Shown here one piece after another: positions 34,843 through 47,258 of a DNA stretch of 64,000 bases; positions within the stretch are counted from its first letter, which is position 1; the number at the start of each line of letters is the position of its first letter. The notes below the pieces were generated by a model that was not told the DNA's origin, ran no database searches, and worked only from the letters and a program-made list of their open reading frames with translations. Origin of the DNA: Haematobia irritans (taxonomy: Eukaryota > Arthropoda > Insecta > Diptera > Muscidae); assembly GCF_050003625.1 (NCBI RefSeq), contig NC_134398.1, positions 17,310,997 through 17,374,996 on the forward strand, read 5' to 3'. A program made the position numbers and the translations under genes.

Positions 34843-34891
34843 TAGAGTAGGTTAGGTATAGCGGCAGTCCGTTATTTCAGGCTCATGAGGA

Positions 34892-35149
34892 CACACAAAA
34901 AAAATTCTGATTCAATCACGAAATTAATACATCCAATTATTTTTTAATTGGATGTATTAATTAAAAAATTAATTGAAAGTCAATTAAAAAAATAATTGAA
35001 AGTTAATTAAAAAATGAATTGATTCAAATGTGATTGATTTTTGTTTCAATTACAAAAATTGTTGAATAAATTAAATTTTTAATTGAACAATTTTTAAAAC
35101 ACAATTAAAATTTTATTTGGAAACATTTTCGTGAATTTTTTTTTCTGTG
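34892..35149 (+). mobile_element. P-family MITE
   Basis: CACACAAAAAAAATTCTG at the start and TTTTTTTTTCTGTG at the end, with an AATTAATTG-rich interior. It interrupts the SINE. Confidence 0.75.
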
Positions 35150-35219
35150 GACTGTTTATTATTTATTTAAGTCTATGGATATACAAAATTCTTACAGACT
35201 AGCTCGTAAACTAAAAGTA
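35150..35219 (-). repeat. Possible 5'-truncated retroposon tail
   Basis: On the minus strand this ends in AAATAAATAATAAA preceded by about 45 bp of unique sequence, like the 88-bp insert at 43261. No target duplication could be fixed, so this is weak. Confidence 0.3.
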
Positions 35220-35508
35220 CACACAAAAAAAATTTTTTCTGATTCAATCACGAAATTAATTGATCCAATTAATTTTTTTATTGAAATGTCTTCAATCACA
35301 GAATTGATAGTATCAATTAAAAAATTAATTGACAGTCAATTAAAAAATTAATTGATCCAATTAAATATTTAATTGATACTATTAATTTGTGTGTTGATTT
35401 TTATTTCAATTAAAAAATTTGTTGAATCAATTAAATTTTTGATTGAATATTTTTTAAAACTCAATTAAGATTTTAATTGGAAAAATTTTCGTGAATTTTT
35501 TTTCTGTG
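35220..35508 (+). mobile_element. P-family MITE with TA duplication
   Basis: CACACAAAAAAAATTTTTTC to TTTTTTTTCTGTG, with TA at 35218-35219 and 35509-35510. Confidence 0.82.
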
Positions 35509-35748
35509 TAGTAAGATTCTTTTTCTGTGGACTATTTAGTCCATATTATATACCACATATTTATCTCTTATAACTAAATGCTGCCCGATTCCATATTTAG
35601 TTCAATGAAAAGGACCTCTTTTAAAGCCGAGTCCGAATGGCAGAGAAAATACTTAGAGAATATTTGAAATACTCACAAATGTTGCCAGCTTTTATTGAGA
35701 GGGGATAATCCACCACTGACAAATTTTTTGTAGCAGGGCCCTTTGTAT

Positions 35749-36188
35749 TAGAGGTGTGCACGTGACACGAAATTGTCGTGACTCACGAACATTTTCGTGA
35801 TTCGTGCGTGAGTCACGCTCATAACAACAGCGTGAGTGTGATTAACAAACCGAAATGTAGTGCGTGAGCGTGAGTCACGAAAATAATATCTTCGTGAGTG
35901 TGCGTGAGTAACGAATTACACTCACCAAAATATTCCTGCTCACCAACATAAAACGCTTAAGAGTTAAATTCACGATATTTTTCGTGAGTCACGGTATTTT
36001 TCGTGAGTCAAGATATATTTTGTGAGTCACGATATTTTTCGTGAGTCATGACGTTTTCGTGCGTGAGTGTGCGTGGGTACAAATTTTCTTTTCGTGAGTG
36101 TGCGTAAACGTGAGTCCTACCAAAAAATTTCGTGCGTGAGTATGATTTTTCAGTCGTGAGTGTGCGTGAGCGTGAGTGCACAACTCTA
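35749..36188. mobile_element. hAT-like MITE with 8-bp target duplication
   Basis: CTTTGTAT occurs at 35741-35748 and 36189-36196. Just inside are TAGAGGTGTGCACG and, inverted, CGTGAGTGCACAACTCTA. An 8-bp duplication plus TAGAG-TGTGCA ends fits the hAT superfamily. The interior is made of CGTGAGT/TCACG phrases and holds seven TGA(G/C)TCA heptamers. It sits in the tRNA-like head of the SINE. Confidence 0.82.
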
Positions 36189-36218
36189 CTTTGTATACAA
36201 GGCGGTCATGCTAACCAC

Positions 36219-36821
36219 TAAAGGTGTGCGCGTGACACGAAATTCTCGTGACATGCGTGATTCACGCGTGAATCACGTGAGTCGTGAACAAAATTCAAAG
36301 CAACTCTCGTGAATGGGACAAAAATAAATATGTCATGCGTGAGCGTGCGTGAGAAATAAAATCGGTTCGTGAATAAAATTTCTGCAAAATCGCGCTCACG
36401 AAAAATGAAATGAAGATTTAATTCATTCGTATGTTAAGCTGAGTGCTATGTTCAGTTTTCAAGCTGAAAACCAGCTTATTTTCACGTTTACTTTTTTTAA
36501 TCAATTAATTTTGAAATATTAAATGGTTCGCAATCAATACATTGGATCTTTTCCATCCATAATTTGAAGAGACTTGATAAAAATGTTATAGTCTTCATAT
36601 ATATTTTTGCACTTTTAATTTAGTGTTTTGGTGAAAAACTCGAACATAGTACCTTTGTTACCTTTGCTGATTTCCGTTTGGAAAATGTCTTGAGTCTTGT
36701 GAATTTGTCGCGAAGCACGTGAATTGTCGTGAATCTTGTGAAATGAGCGTGAGGCTTTAAAATTAGTTCGTGCGTGAGTGGGATTGGCTACCACTCGTTT
36801 CATGCGTGAGCGTGCGTGAAT
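36219..36821. mobile_element. Second hAT-like CGTGAGT-rich element, partial
   Basis: Starts TAAAGGTGTGCGCGTGACAC, like the element at 35749, and has CGTGAGCGTGCGTGA phrases up to the P insertion at 36822. No matching right terminus was found beyond the P element, so it is probably truncated. Confidence 0.5.
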
Positions 36822-36822
36822 A

Positions 36823-37392
36823 CACACAAAAAAATTTTTCTCTGATTCAATCACCAAATTAATTGATCCAATTAATTTTTTAATTGAAATGTCTTCAATC
36901 ACGAAAATGATAGTATCAATCACAGTTTTAATTGGGCATAGAAAAAATTCTTGATTAAAAAATTAATTGATTTTTTCAGCAAAATCAATTAATTTTTTAA
37001 TTGATTCAATTAAAAATTTAATTGATGTTGATTGCAAAACGCAATTAATTTATTAATTAAAAAGGGTAACTATTTTTAATTACTTAGTTAGATTGGCTTA
37101 GAGTTTTTATTTGGATTAACAAATGATTGTTTGAAATACATTTTTAATTAAAAATTAAAAAAAATCAGCACTTTTTTTAACTGAATTAGTCTTCCGAATT
37201 TGATTAAAAAGTTAATTGTATCAATTAATTTTTTAATTAAACATTTTAAAAATTTCAATCATTGACTTAATTAACTTAATGTTTCTATCATGATTAAAAA
37301 GTTAATTGTATCAATTAATTTATTAATTGAAAAAATTTTCAACTTCAATTAACTTTTTAATTGGAAATATTTTGGTGATATTTTTTTCTGTG
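36823..37392 (+). mobile_element. P-family MITE, long form, TA duplication
   Basis: 570 bp from CACACAAAAAAATTTTTC to TTTTTTTCTGTG, TA at 36821-36822 and 37393-37394. The long form carries about 280 bp more of internal AATTAA-rich sequence than the 273-289-bp copies. Confidence 0.82.
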
Positions 37393-37618
37393 TAAACATT
37401 TTGCTTCAGTGGTATCACAATGTACCTCATTTTTATATCCCAGTACGAACTACCAACGGTAACGCTGCCGGCATACAATCGGTCAATTAATGAAAAAAGT
37501 GGCGAAATATGACAAAAAGGTGGCACAAAAATGTAAAAAATATGTCAAAAAGTTTCACCGCTCGACAAAAGTGGCAAAATCGTCTCTAAATTGGCGCAAC
37601 CATAACGATGCTTGCATA
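37393..37618. other. Short spacer between two P elements
   Basis: TTCAGTGGTATCACAATGTA resembles a SINE body phrase (CCACTGTGGTATCACAATGG on the opposite strand at 13120). The rest is unassigned. Confidence 0.35.
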
Positions 37619-38191
37619 CGCACAAACAATTTTTTTCTGATTCAATCACGAAATTAATTGATCCAATTAATTTTTTAATTGAAATGTCTTCAATCACGAA
37701 AATGATAGTATCAATAACAGTTTTAATTGGGCATAGAAAAAAATCTTGATTAAAAAATTAATTGAATTCATTACCAAATTTCAATTAATTTTTTAATTAA
37801 TTCAATTAAAAATTTAATTGATGTTGATTGCAAAACTCAATTAATTTATTAATTAAAAAAAGGTAACTATTTTCAATTACCTTTTGAATTGGCTTAGAAT
37901 TTTTATTTGGATTAACAATTGATTGTTTGAAAAAAAGAAATTTAATTAAAAATGTAAAAAAATGTTAATCACTTTTTTAACTGACTTAGTCTTCCGAATT
38001 TGATTAAAAGTTTATTGTATCAATTAACTTTTTAATTAAAAATTTTAAAATTTTCAATCATTGACTTAATTAACTTAATGTTTCTATCTTGATTAAAAAG
38101 TTAATTGTACCAATTAATTTATTAATTGAAAAAAATTTCAACTTCAATTAACTTTTTAATTGGAAATATTTTGGTGATATTTTTTTCTGTG
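37619..38191 (+). mobile_element. P-family MITE, long form
   Basis: 573 bp, nearly the same as 36823-37392 throughout. TA at 37617-37618 and 38192-38193. The start reads CGCACAAACAATTTTTTTC. Confidence 0.8.
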
Positions 38192-38193
38192 TA

Positions 38194-39094
38194 CAGTTTC
38201 GGCCGAACACCAATGTTATCTCGGGGTGGTTTATCGTCTATTATGCCGGTGACATTTTTGTGAATTTCATGACTGTACTCTCTCAGTGATCAATTTCCAG
38301 TTGTAATAATGGCTCACTCGAGAGTCGGCTAAATTTTTGTATCACGTGCACACAACAACTTCTTTAAAACTTATAAAGCTATATTGAATAATCTGTAATA
38401 AAATTCTACATAAAATGGCAGCCGACATACTTAATTAACATCACAATTCAATTTTATTTTAATCAAAATGGCATGATATTTCAGTATGAATTCCTAAGGG
38501 CTTCAAATTTCCCATTTACAGATAACATATTTTTTTCTTTAATATTTTAATTTATGTCGAGACTGTCCTACTCATATTTCTACAAAAATTGCAATGAACA
38601 TCAATTTTTTGGTGTACTTAAATATTCAATTGATTTGTAATAATGGATCAGTTTGGAGAATTAGAATTGAATTTTATGATAACAAATATTACAAAAAAAA
38701 AAATTGAGACATTGAACTACCACCAATGCCTGCTTGCTAGTCCCCGCCTATTTCCTCTGGGGGATTTATTCTGCCATTTATAAATTATAAATTAATTACC
38801 ACAATAAAAGCTATACCATATAAAACAAAGTCTAGCAATGGACAACAATTTCTAGTTCATGGTCAGTAGCATAAAAAAATTTCCATAGAGTTTGTTGATA
38901 TGATGGATTGTATGTGGGGTATTTTGCAATAAATATTCTACAAAGTGACTGTTCTATGGTGACTGTTCTAGAGATTAGAACGGAATCACACTTAGATTGT
39001 AATATTATTTATATCATGATATATTTCGTATTTCCCGTCAGTGAATAATAACTGTATTTAAATTAAACATTGCTAATATTAAAACATGCCAGTC
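38194..39094. other. Spacer, no gene seen
   Basis: AT-rich; no exon, RNA gene or repeat end recognised. Confidence 0.5.
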
Positions 39095-40846
39095 ACAGTT
39101 GCCAATCGTGCCAAAAATAATCTACCAAAATTTTAAGAAAAAACTTCCCAAAGATAAATTTTCCAAAACCTTATCTAAGTTTTTGATCAAATTTTTGTGG
39201 CGTATGTATTTTTTCTCTTGAAGCGAAGTTTTGCAATATTATTTATTTGCAATATTAGTAGCGACAGTTTTTTGAGTGCATAAATATCCCTTGAATTGTA
39301 AATGTGTCTAATTTGAAATGTTTTAACAATTTTATTTCTATAGAAAATTTTGTCAAATATTTAATTTCTAAAGAAAATTTTGTCAAAATTTTATTTCTAT
39401 AAAAATTTTTGTCAAAATTTTATTTCTATAGAAAATGTTGTCAAAATTTAATGTCTATAGAAAATTTTGTAAAAATTTTATTTCTATAGAAAATTTTGTC
39501 AAAATTTTATTTCTATAGAAAATTTTGTCAAAATTTTATTTCTATAGAAAATTTTTTAAGATCTTATTTCTATAGAAATTTTGTCAAAATTTTATTTCTA
39601 TAGAAAATTTTGTCAAAATTTTATTTCTATAGAAAATTTTGTCAAATTTTTATTTCTATAGAAAATTTTGTCAAAATTTTATTTCTATGGAAAATTTTGT
39701 CAAAATTTTATTTCTATGGAAAATTTTGTCAAAATTTTATTTCTAAAGAAAATTTTGTCAAAATTTTATTTCTATAGAAAATTTGGTCAATATTTTATTT
39801 CTATAGAAAATTTTGTCAAATTTTTATTTCTATAGAAAATTTTGTCAAAATTTTATTTCTATGGAAAATTTTGTCAAAATTTTATTTCTATGGAAAATTT
39901 TGTAAAAATTTTATTTCTATAGAAAATTTTGTAAAAATTTTATTTCTATAGAAAATTTTGTAAAAATTTTATTTCTATGGAAAATTTTGTCAAAATTTTA
40001 TTTCTATGGAAAATTTTGTCAAAATTTTATTTCTATGGAAAATTTTGTCAAAATTTTATTTCTATGGAAAATTTTGTCAAAATTTTATTTCTATAGAAAA
40101 TTTTGTCAAAATTTTATTTCTATAGAAAATTTTGTCAATATTTTATTTCTATAGAAAAGTTTGTTAAAATTTTATTTCTATAGAAAATTTTGTCAACATT
40201 TTATTTCTAAATTTTGTCAAAATTTTACTTCTAAATTTTGTAAAAATTTTATTTGTATAGAAAATGTTGTCAAAATTTTATTTCTATAGAAAATTTTGTC
40301 AAAATTTTATTTCTATAGAAAATTTTGTCAAAATTTTATTTCTATAGAAAATTTTGTCAAAATTTTATTTCTATGGAAAATTTTGTCAAAATTTTATTTC
40401 TATAGAAAATTTTGTCAATATTTTATTTCTATAGAAAATTTTGTTAAAATTTTATTTCTATAGAAAATTTTGACAAAGTTTTATATCTATAGAAAATTTT
40501 GTCAACATTTTATTTCTAAATTTTGTCAAAATTTTATTTCTAAATTTTGTCAAAATTTTATTTCTAAATTTTGTAAAAATTTTATTTCTATAGAAAATTT
40601 TTTCAAAAATTTTATTTCTATAGAAAATTTTGTCAAAATTTTATTTCTAAATTTTGTATGTTTTGTCAAAATTTAATTTCTATAGAAAATTGTGTCAACA
40701 TTTTATTTCTAAAGAAAATTATGTCAAAATTTTATTTCTATAGAAAATGTTTTGTCAAAATTTAATTTCTATAGAAAATTGTGTCAAAATTTTATTTCTA
40801 TAGAAAATTTTGTCAAAATTTTATTTCTATAGAAAATTTTATTCCC
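39095..40846 (+). repeat. 29-bp tandem array R6 with left flank
   Basis: 39100-39140 carries CCAATCGTGCCAAAAATAAT and CTACCAAAATTTTAAG, matching the left flank at 21025-21060. Units proper run 39325-40846. Sub-blocks with TTTCTATGGAAAATTTTG (39680-40080) and repeated TTTCTAAATTTTGTC (40200-40240, 40510-40570) show internal amplification. Confidence 0.92.
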
Positions 40847-41937
40847 CTAGTAAATATTAATTGGAGAGGAAAATCTACAATATTATCAAGAAATATAAAA
40901 TATGAACTTGCAGGTAATAACTTGGAATAGGGAATTGTTACCATTGTTGAAAAAAGCTATTGTCTCTTATTGGTAGGGTAAATTCATTGCTCTGAAAATT
41001 ATGCGGGACATAGAACATTCGTATAAGGAAAGTGGACATGAGAAGAAGCTTCCACCCAAGGTGTGTCACCTCCAGGAAGAGTCTTTCTAAAATAACCCGG
41101 AGTATCCGCTAAGTCTTCCGGAACAAAAAACGAGAATCAATGATTTACATGATCGACGACAATATTGATGGGAAACACAGGGGACATTGATAACACACTG
41201 GGGGTAAAGATAATAGACGACTGCCTGTAATCCATTGTATATGCATCGGTGCTGTACCAGCCACAATCTGGAATTTCGATGGGCAAACATGATAGACGAC
41301 TGCCAGTATTCGATTATACATGTATCGGTGCTGTTCGAACACCACTATCTAGCATTTGTAACCGAATGTCTCGTAGTATTACCGTTGTGTCAATTTAGTA
41401 GCAAAATTGCCAATTTTTAAACAAATTTTATTTTTGCCACTTTTTAGTTGTGCTACTAAAAGTCGTACTTTCTAGATTTTTCTGCCATTTATACTGTAAT
41501 AGATTTTGATACCAAATACCGATAAGATTACGGATGTTATTTGTGCCTTAAAGACCCGTATTAAGATCGCATTATCGCGCTAAAATACTCTTTTTTAGTT
41601 ACTTTACTTTCGTAATACGTTTTAAACAAACCAATTTTTTTTTCAATTGTTGACTTGAATCATTTGCCTACAAGTTATAGTAAAATTAGAATTAGAATTT
41701 ATTTTAAAATTTAACGGCTAAACTCGAATTTAGTACCCACCCCAACATATACATAAAGTTTTCGCATCCAATATCACATACTCAATTTTTACTTTTAAAT
41801 GAAAACGTATACCGCCTAAAAGTATGCAAACATTTTTAGGAGTTATTTGGATGAAATGGTGATTAATTGCGGTTAGATTAATTCAGATCTAAATCTAAAA
41901 ACTAAATGTCTTATTTTTTTATACACTACGCTACACT
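40847..41937. other. Spacer with a small tandem duplication
   Basis: About 80 bp is repeated at 41214-41290 and 41292-41365 (ATAGACGACTGCC, TGCATCGGTGCTGTACCAGC versus TGTATCGGTGCTGTTCGAAC). AAACTCGAATTTAGTACCCA at 41712 resembles the terminal motif of the hairpin at 57689. No gene seen. Confidence 0.45.
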
Positions 41938-42512
41938 GCACAGAAAAAAATATCACCAAAATATATCCAATTAAAAAGTTAATTGAAGTTGAAAATTTTT
42001 TCAATTAATAAAATAATTGATACAATTAACTTTCTAATCATGATAGAAACATTAAGTTAATTAAGTCAATGATTGAAATTTTTAAAATGTTTAATTAAAA
42101 AATTAATTGATACAATTAACTTTTTAATCAAATTCGGAAGACTAATTCAGTTAAAAAGTGCTATTTTTTTTTACTTTTTTAATTAAAAATGTATTTCAAA
42201 CAATCATTTGTTAATCCAAATAAAAACTCTAAGCCAATCTAACTAAGTAATTAAAAATAGTTACCTTTTTTAATTAATAAATTAATTGCGTTTTGCAATC
42301 AACATCAATTAAATTTTTAATTGAATCAATTAAAATATTAATTGAATTTTGCTGAAAAAATCAATTAATTTTTTAATCAAGAATTTTTTCTATGCCCAAT
42401 TAAAACTGTGATTGATACTATCATTTTCGTGATTGAAGACATTTCAATTAAAAAATTAATTGGATCAATTAATTTGGTGATTGAATCAGAGAAAAAATTT
42501 TTTGTGTGTGTG
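41938..42512 (-). mobile_element. P-family MITE, long form
   Basis: Inverse of 36823-37392: starts CACAGAAAAAAATATCACC and ends AATCAGAGAAAAAATTTTTT followed by GTGTGTG. Clear TA flanks are not seen. Confidence 0.75.
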
Positions 42513-43260
42513 GAACAAGGTATTATAAGTTAGTGCATATTTTTGCTGAGGGTGGATCCCTGAGTCGATCTAGCCATGTCCGTCTGTCTGTGAACACATT
42601 TTTGTGATCAAAATCTAGGTTTCAGTTTTAGTCCAATCGAGATCAAACTTGGCACAAGTTTCTGTTTTGGGTCAGAATGAACATTATTGATTTTAGAAGA
42701 AATCGGTACAGATTTAGATGTAGCTCCCATATATATCTTTCGCCCGATATGTACTTATATGGACCCAGAAGCCAGAGTTTTACATAATACTTGGTCGTAT
42801 AGTCAAGTGTGCAAAATTTGATTGAAATCTGTTCAGATTTAGATATAGCTCCCATATATATCTTTCGCCCGATATGCACTTATATGGGCCCAGAAGCCAG
42901 AGTTTTACCCCAATTTGGTTGAAATTTTGCACTACACCCTTACAAAAAATCGCTTCTGTAACATATACTCCCAAACATATTTTGCTTCAAGCATATACAT
43001 TTTTGGGTATTGCCCAAACATTTATATGTTTGATCTCTACCAATATATAATATGTTTGAAAGCATATTGGTCTAAACAATATATGTTTGGGTAGTCTAAG
43101 TTCCAAACATTTTGTATTTTTGCATCCAAATTCAATAATGTTGTCTTCCAAAAAACAATATGTTATTATGTGACCATATAATATGTTTGGAAGCATTTTG
43201 CACCCAAAAATATTATATGCTTAAAAAAATTCTCCCAAACAATATTGTGCTCAAAATTTT

Positions 43261-43348
43261 ATTTATTTATTTATATATTTACAATCATAATGAATTATGA
43301 AAATAAACAGGTAATATAGGTGCTAACAACATAGGTTTTCGACCTGAA
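43261..43348 (-). mobile_element. 88-bp retroposon fragment with 13-bp target duplication
   Basis: TGCTCAAAATTTT occurs at 43248-43260 and 43349-43361. The insert, on the minus strand, ends in ATAAATAAATAAAT. A short 3' fragment with a (TAAA)n tail and a 13-bp duplication is the signature of 5'-truncated target-primed reverse transcription by a LINE. Confidence 0.72.
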
Positions 43349-43493
43349 TGCTCAAAATTTTGTTTCTGCCCAATTGTATATTCCCCGACATCTTTCTCAC
43401 TTCCACGAGATTTTTTAGTTCTTAGCACCTTTTTCTGTAATACAAACATTGTAGAAGAAATTATTCAATTTTATGATTTTTTTTATTTTAATT

Positions 43494-43570
43494 TTACCTT
43501 TTGCCGGACGGGGATTCGAACAGCGGACCACACAGTTTGTAAGGATCAAAGAAGTAGCTGATCAATTGCC
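43494..43570 (-). other. tRNA-like module inside the M element
   Basis: Minus strand: GGGCAATTGATCAGCTAC in the D-arm position and a B box GTTCGAATCCCC followed by GTCCGGC. It is absent from M copy 1. Stems pair only loosely, so I call it tRNA-derived and not a functional gene. Confidence 0.45.
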
Positions 43571-44285
43571 CAAGGAAAAATAAAATGTTAATTTTGTAAT
43601 AACAAGCAACAACCACCAACTTAATTCAATATCGTTTCCTGTTAAATAGCGCTCCAAGCTACTAAACACATATATGTTTATAGGCTATTTCTAAATTAAT
43701 ATATGTTTGCATCCAAGCATATTATATTTACAAACATTTTATGTCCCAAACATAATATGTTCTAACATATTAACATATATGTCCCAAACATGTTATGCTA
43801 GTTTATGAACAGTATATGCTTGCACTCAAAAATATTGTGTTTAAAAATTTGTGTTCCAAACATATAATGTTTATAGCCAAACATATGAAAAACAGTCTTT
43901 TTCATCCGTGTAGGAGTACAATAAGTTGTGTAGTCTAGTGTGCTAAATTTTATTGAAATCGGTTCAGATTTAGATATGATCCCATATATATCTTTCGTCC
44001 GATTTTCCGTCATATGACCACAGAGGTCAAAGTTGTAGTCCAATTTACGTGAAATTGTGCATAGGGACTAGAATTAAAATACTAAGTATGCATTTCAAAT
44101 TTGGTTGAAATCGGTTCAGATGCCTCCATATATGTGTTTTTCCGATTTGGGCAAAATTGGCCAAAATACTCTTATTTTCCTTATAAACCTTTATATATAG
44201 CACCCAACACATTGGATATGGTATCGAGAATGTGCAAAGGTGTAATATAGTCGGCCCCGCCCGACTTTAGACCTTCCTTACTTTT

Positions 44286-45330
44286 TTTTCTAAATAAAAA
44301 TGGGACACTTTTTAAAATAATAATAATATCATTTGTTATGAATGACACACTTGCAGTAATTCTAAATTTGGAAAAAGAGACTACGCTTAATCTAACTTAA
44401 TACCCGTGGATACCATCGAGAAATCCCCACTTTTAAAATTGAATTTTATCAAACCCTATCACTATACTTAAGAGGGAAGTTCTGCAATTTTCCGCCAATT
44501 TATATTCTGTGTCTTTGTTTTGTTTCTAGGTAAAAATTACTGCCTACAAATAAATCTTCCATTACGCCTACTCCGATAAATTACCAAGTACTATCAAGTT
44601 ATGTAAGCCACGACAACTTATTACGTGTCAATACAACTATATTAACTTCAAGTCAATTAAAAACGCAATGGAAAGCTCAACAAAAAAAACATTTTGCTTT
44701 ATTAATAGAGCCGGTGGAAAAATATGGACAGACATCTGCCAGCATTTCAAAATGTCAAACCGTGTTCAAATTGAATTCATCTTAAAGAAAAAAACAAAAT
44801 AGAATGTATAGAGATAACATTTGATCAGACCTTGTCTAGAAAAAACAATCCAAATTGTTTTATGTGTCTTTAAGAGGCGTAGGTTTTGCTACTAAGACAA
44901 ATGTATAGTATATTGTTTTTATGTTTGCTATCATTTTGCAAGCTGACTCAAATAAAAGACATCACACAAAATTTTTAAATAAATTAATGTTGATTTTTCC
45001 CACAGAGATAACGGAGCCGACTTAAAAACAACAGTGCCAAAAGCCGTCCAACAATGAATCATCAAGTTAATTTCGTGAATAATTTGGTTTTAATCTGGGA
45101 ACATTTGGAAAACAAGTAGTGCATTTTTTGGGGTCCCATATAGGCTGACCGATGGAATAGATGAAATTAGAAAATTGGTAAAATACAAAATGACATTAGA
45201 GTACCTAGAAATGGCATTAAAGTTGTGTGAATACGACCCATTTAGCTAGAGATTGCTTCTCTAATTTTGATTTCTACTTTTATTCATGTTTGCATATTAC
45301 ACTTTAAACCATTATTACGATTTACAAGGG
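44286..45330. other. Spacer, no gene seen
   Basis: No exon or repeat end recognised. Confidence 0.45.
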
Positions 45331-45900
45331 TGGTCTGATAAGTACTTAGCCCCGCTGCCTGAGTTAAGAGTACCGCTTACACATGCTACTAAGAATAACA
45401 GTGAGACCAGGTCAGTGTATTGTTTGACGATGTTTAAGCTCAACTTGAAAGGATTTCGGCATGCTCTAGTGATACTTGGTGAAACATGGTTTCCATCGGA
45501 CACTAAAAAACAGTTGCAGCAAAAAAGGAGAATACTGTACTATTGACCGAAAAGGAAATGATCACTGTTGTCCAGCGTGATCCACTATTTCAAAAGCCAT
45601 GATCCACATTACTAACCTGCAGATGGATAAAAGGATCTCAGTGCTGTTCTACGCCGAGTTGTTAGGTCCATTCGGGTTGATAACGCACTGTTACATCCCT
45701 TGTGTCCCTCCACGGTCAAATTGGGATATGAACTTCTGGTCCATTCAACTTATTTGGTACCTGATGAATTCTGTTTGTTTTCCAATAGAAAAAGCAATCG
45801 ATGAGAACAAATATCAGTCGACTTTTAACCTTTACAAAAGTCAACACCATAAGTCGATTAATCTATTGATAAAGAATCGACTTGAATTTTTTACATTTCT
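45331..45900 (+). other. Possible decayed remnant of another mariner lineage
   Basis: GGGTGGTCTGATAAGTACTT at 45331 resembles the start of mariner-type ends (compare GGTTGGCTGATAAGTCCCC in copy 2). The following ~230 bp has an open frame of 86 codons with no recognisable transposase motif, and no matching inverted end was found. Speculative. Confidence 0.25.
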
Positions 45901-46650
45901 TTCGATCAAATGATTTCTTCTTTGATATTTAAAAAAATGGAATTTCACATTCAATTTAGAATTGCTAGTCTGTAAGAAATTTATTCCATAGACTGAATAA
46001 AAAAAGAAATAAAAATAAAAAAAATCAATTTTTCGATTTTTGGTAATTATCAAAATTTGAAGTCGATAACAAATATTTCGATTAAAACAACCTGTTAGTC
46101 CACTTTCGACCTTTGGAAAAAGTCAACATAAAAACTCGATTAGTCAACATCAAAAGTCGATTAGTCTGTTGACACAATTTCAAAGATTAGTCGACTTAAA
46201 CCTTTCATTATTTGTAAATAAATCGATTTCTCTTTTTACGATAAATCGATTTCTACTTGGAAATTCAAATTCAAATTAAATTTTTCGATTTTTTTGGTAA
46301 ATATCAAAATTTGAAAATCATATTGTTTCAATAAAAAAATATTAGTAGATTTTCGACCTTTGCAACAGTCAACACAAAAACTCGATAAGTCAACATCAAA
46401 AGTCGATTGACACAATATTAAAGATTAGGAAACGTCAATTTGGCAAATATCAAAATTTGAAGTCCATATTGTTTCGATAAAAACAAATATTAGTAGACTT
46501 TCGACCTTTGCAACAGTCAACATAAAAACTTGATTAGTCAACATCAAAAGTCGATTGGCACAGTATTAAAGATTAGGAAACGTCGACTTGGACTATTTAT
46601 TATTTTTACGATAAATCGATTTCTATTTTTACGATTAAGTCGATAGCCTC
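45820..46650 (+). repeat. Diverged local repeats with AGTCGATT phrases
   Basis: AGTCAACATCAAAAGTCGAT occurs near 46142, 46388 and 46537, and CGACCTTTGCAACAGTCAAC near 46358 and 46502. Units are uneven in length (about 145-245 bp). Non-coding. Confidence 0.6.
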
Positions 46651-47258
46651 TAGTTGCTAGTGCCCGTATATATAAGTTTATTATAATTTGTAATTATAAT
46701 AAATGAAGTAATAAATAAATAAATAAAATATTTTTACGACAACTCGATATCTACTTTTACAAAATATTCAAATTAAATTCTTCGATTTTTTGTAAATATA
46801 AAAATTCAAAGTTTCTTAAAAAAAAATGAAAGTCGATTTTTAATATGAAAGAATAACACTTAGCAACGAGCAAAAATTTAGTTTCGCAATAAAAATGTCC
46901 AGATCTGGAATATCGAATTAGTTGTTTAATTTTTAATAGTTGATTTTATTGGAAGAAACAAGGAATTGGAACTCGATCAAAACTGAGCTTAGAATAGGAA
47001 AATAGACTTTTCGCTTAATTCTTAAGCCATCATCAAATGTGAAAAACACAAAAAACTAACTAGAGTCTATTTGAAAATCACGAAAAGTCGATATTAGATT
47101 TTTTCATCAAAAGTGTATTAATCGAAAAGTTGAAAAATATTGGGATGGCATATCTATAATAGTTTTGAAGATAATTGAAGCAAACTTTCAAAATAGACCC
47201 TGGTCAAAAACGAAAATCCCATCCTGTGATCGCGATTAATATCGATTTGAAAATAAAA
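46651..47258. other. Spacer; possible LINE tail
   Basis: 46700-46730 ends AAGTAATAAATAAATAAATA, resembling a (TAAA)n LINE tail. No duplication identified. The rest is AT-rich without a gene. Confidence 0.35.

Larger units (their letters stand above)
34843..36216 (-). mobile_element. SINE cut into pieces by three insertions
   Basis: SINE pieces, compared with 13062-13410: the tail at 34843-34891 (GTAGGTTAGGTATAGCGGCA), the body at about 35520-35748 (GCTGCCCGATTCCAT, AAAGCCGAGTCCGAATGGC, GATAATCCACCACTGA) and the head at 36189-36216 (TACAAGGCGGTCATGCTAAC). Two P-family MITEs and one hAT-like MITE separate them. Confidence 0.75.
42933..43914 (-). mobile_element. M-family element, copy 2, with TA ends
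   Basis: Left end CACCCTTACAAAAAATCG, right end TTTTTCATCCGTG, each with TA at the junction. These are inverse to the ends of copy 1 (30653-31150). It is about twice as long as copy 1 because it contains an 88-bp retroposon and a segment with a tRNA-like module. Confidence 0.7.
42513..44285 (+). mobile_element. T-family element, copy 2, split by an M element
   Basis: Start phrase GAGTCGATCTAGCCATGTCC and ending ATAGTCGGCCCCGCCCGACT. Two ~160-bp units with TCCCATATATATCTTTCGCC are visible at 42700-42930, and more after the insertion from 43915. Same subfamily as the tail at 505-574. Confidence 0.68.
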
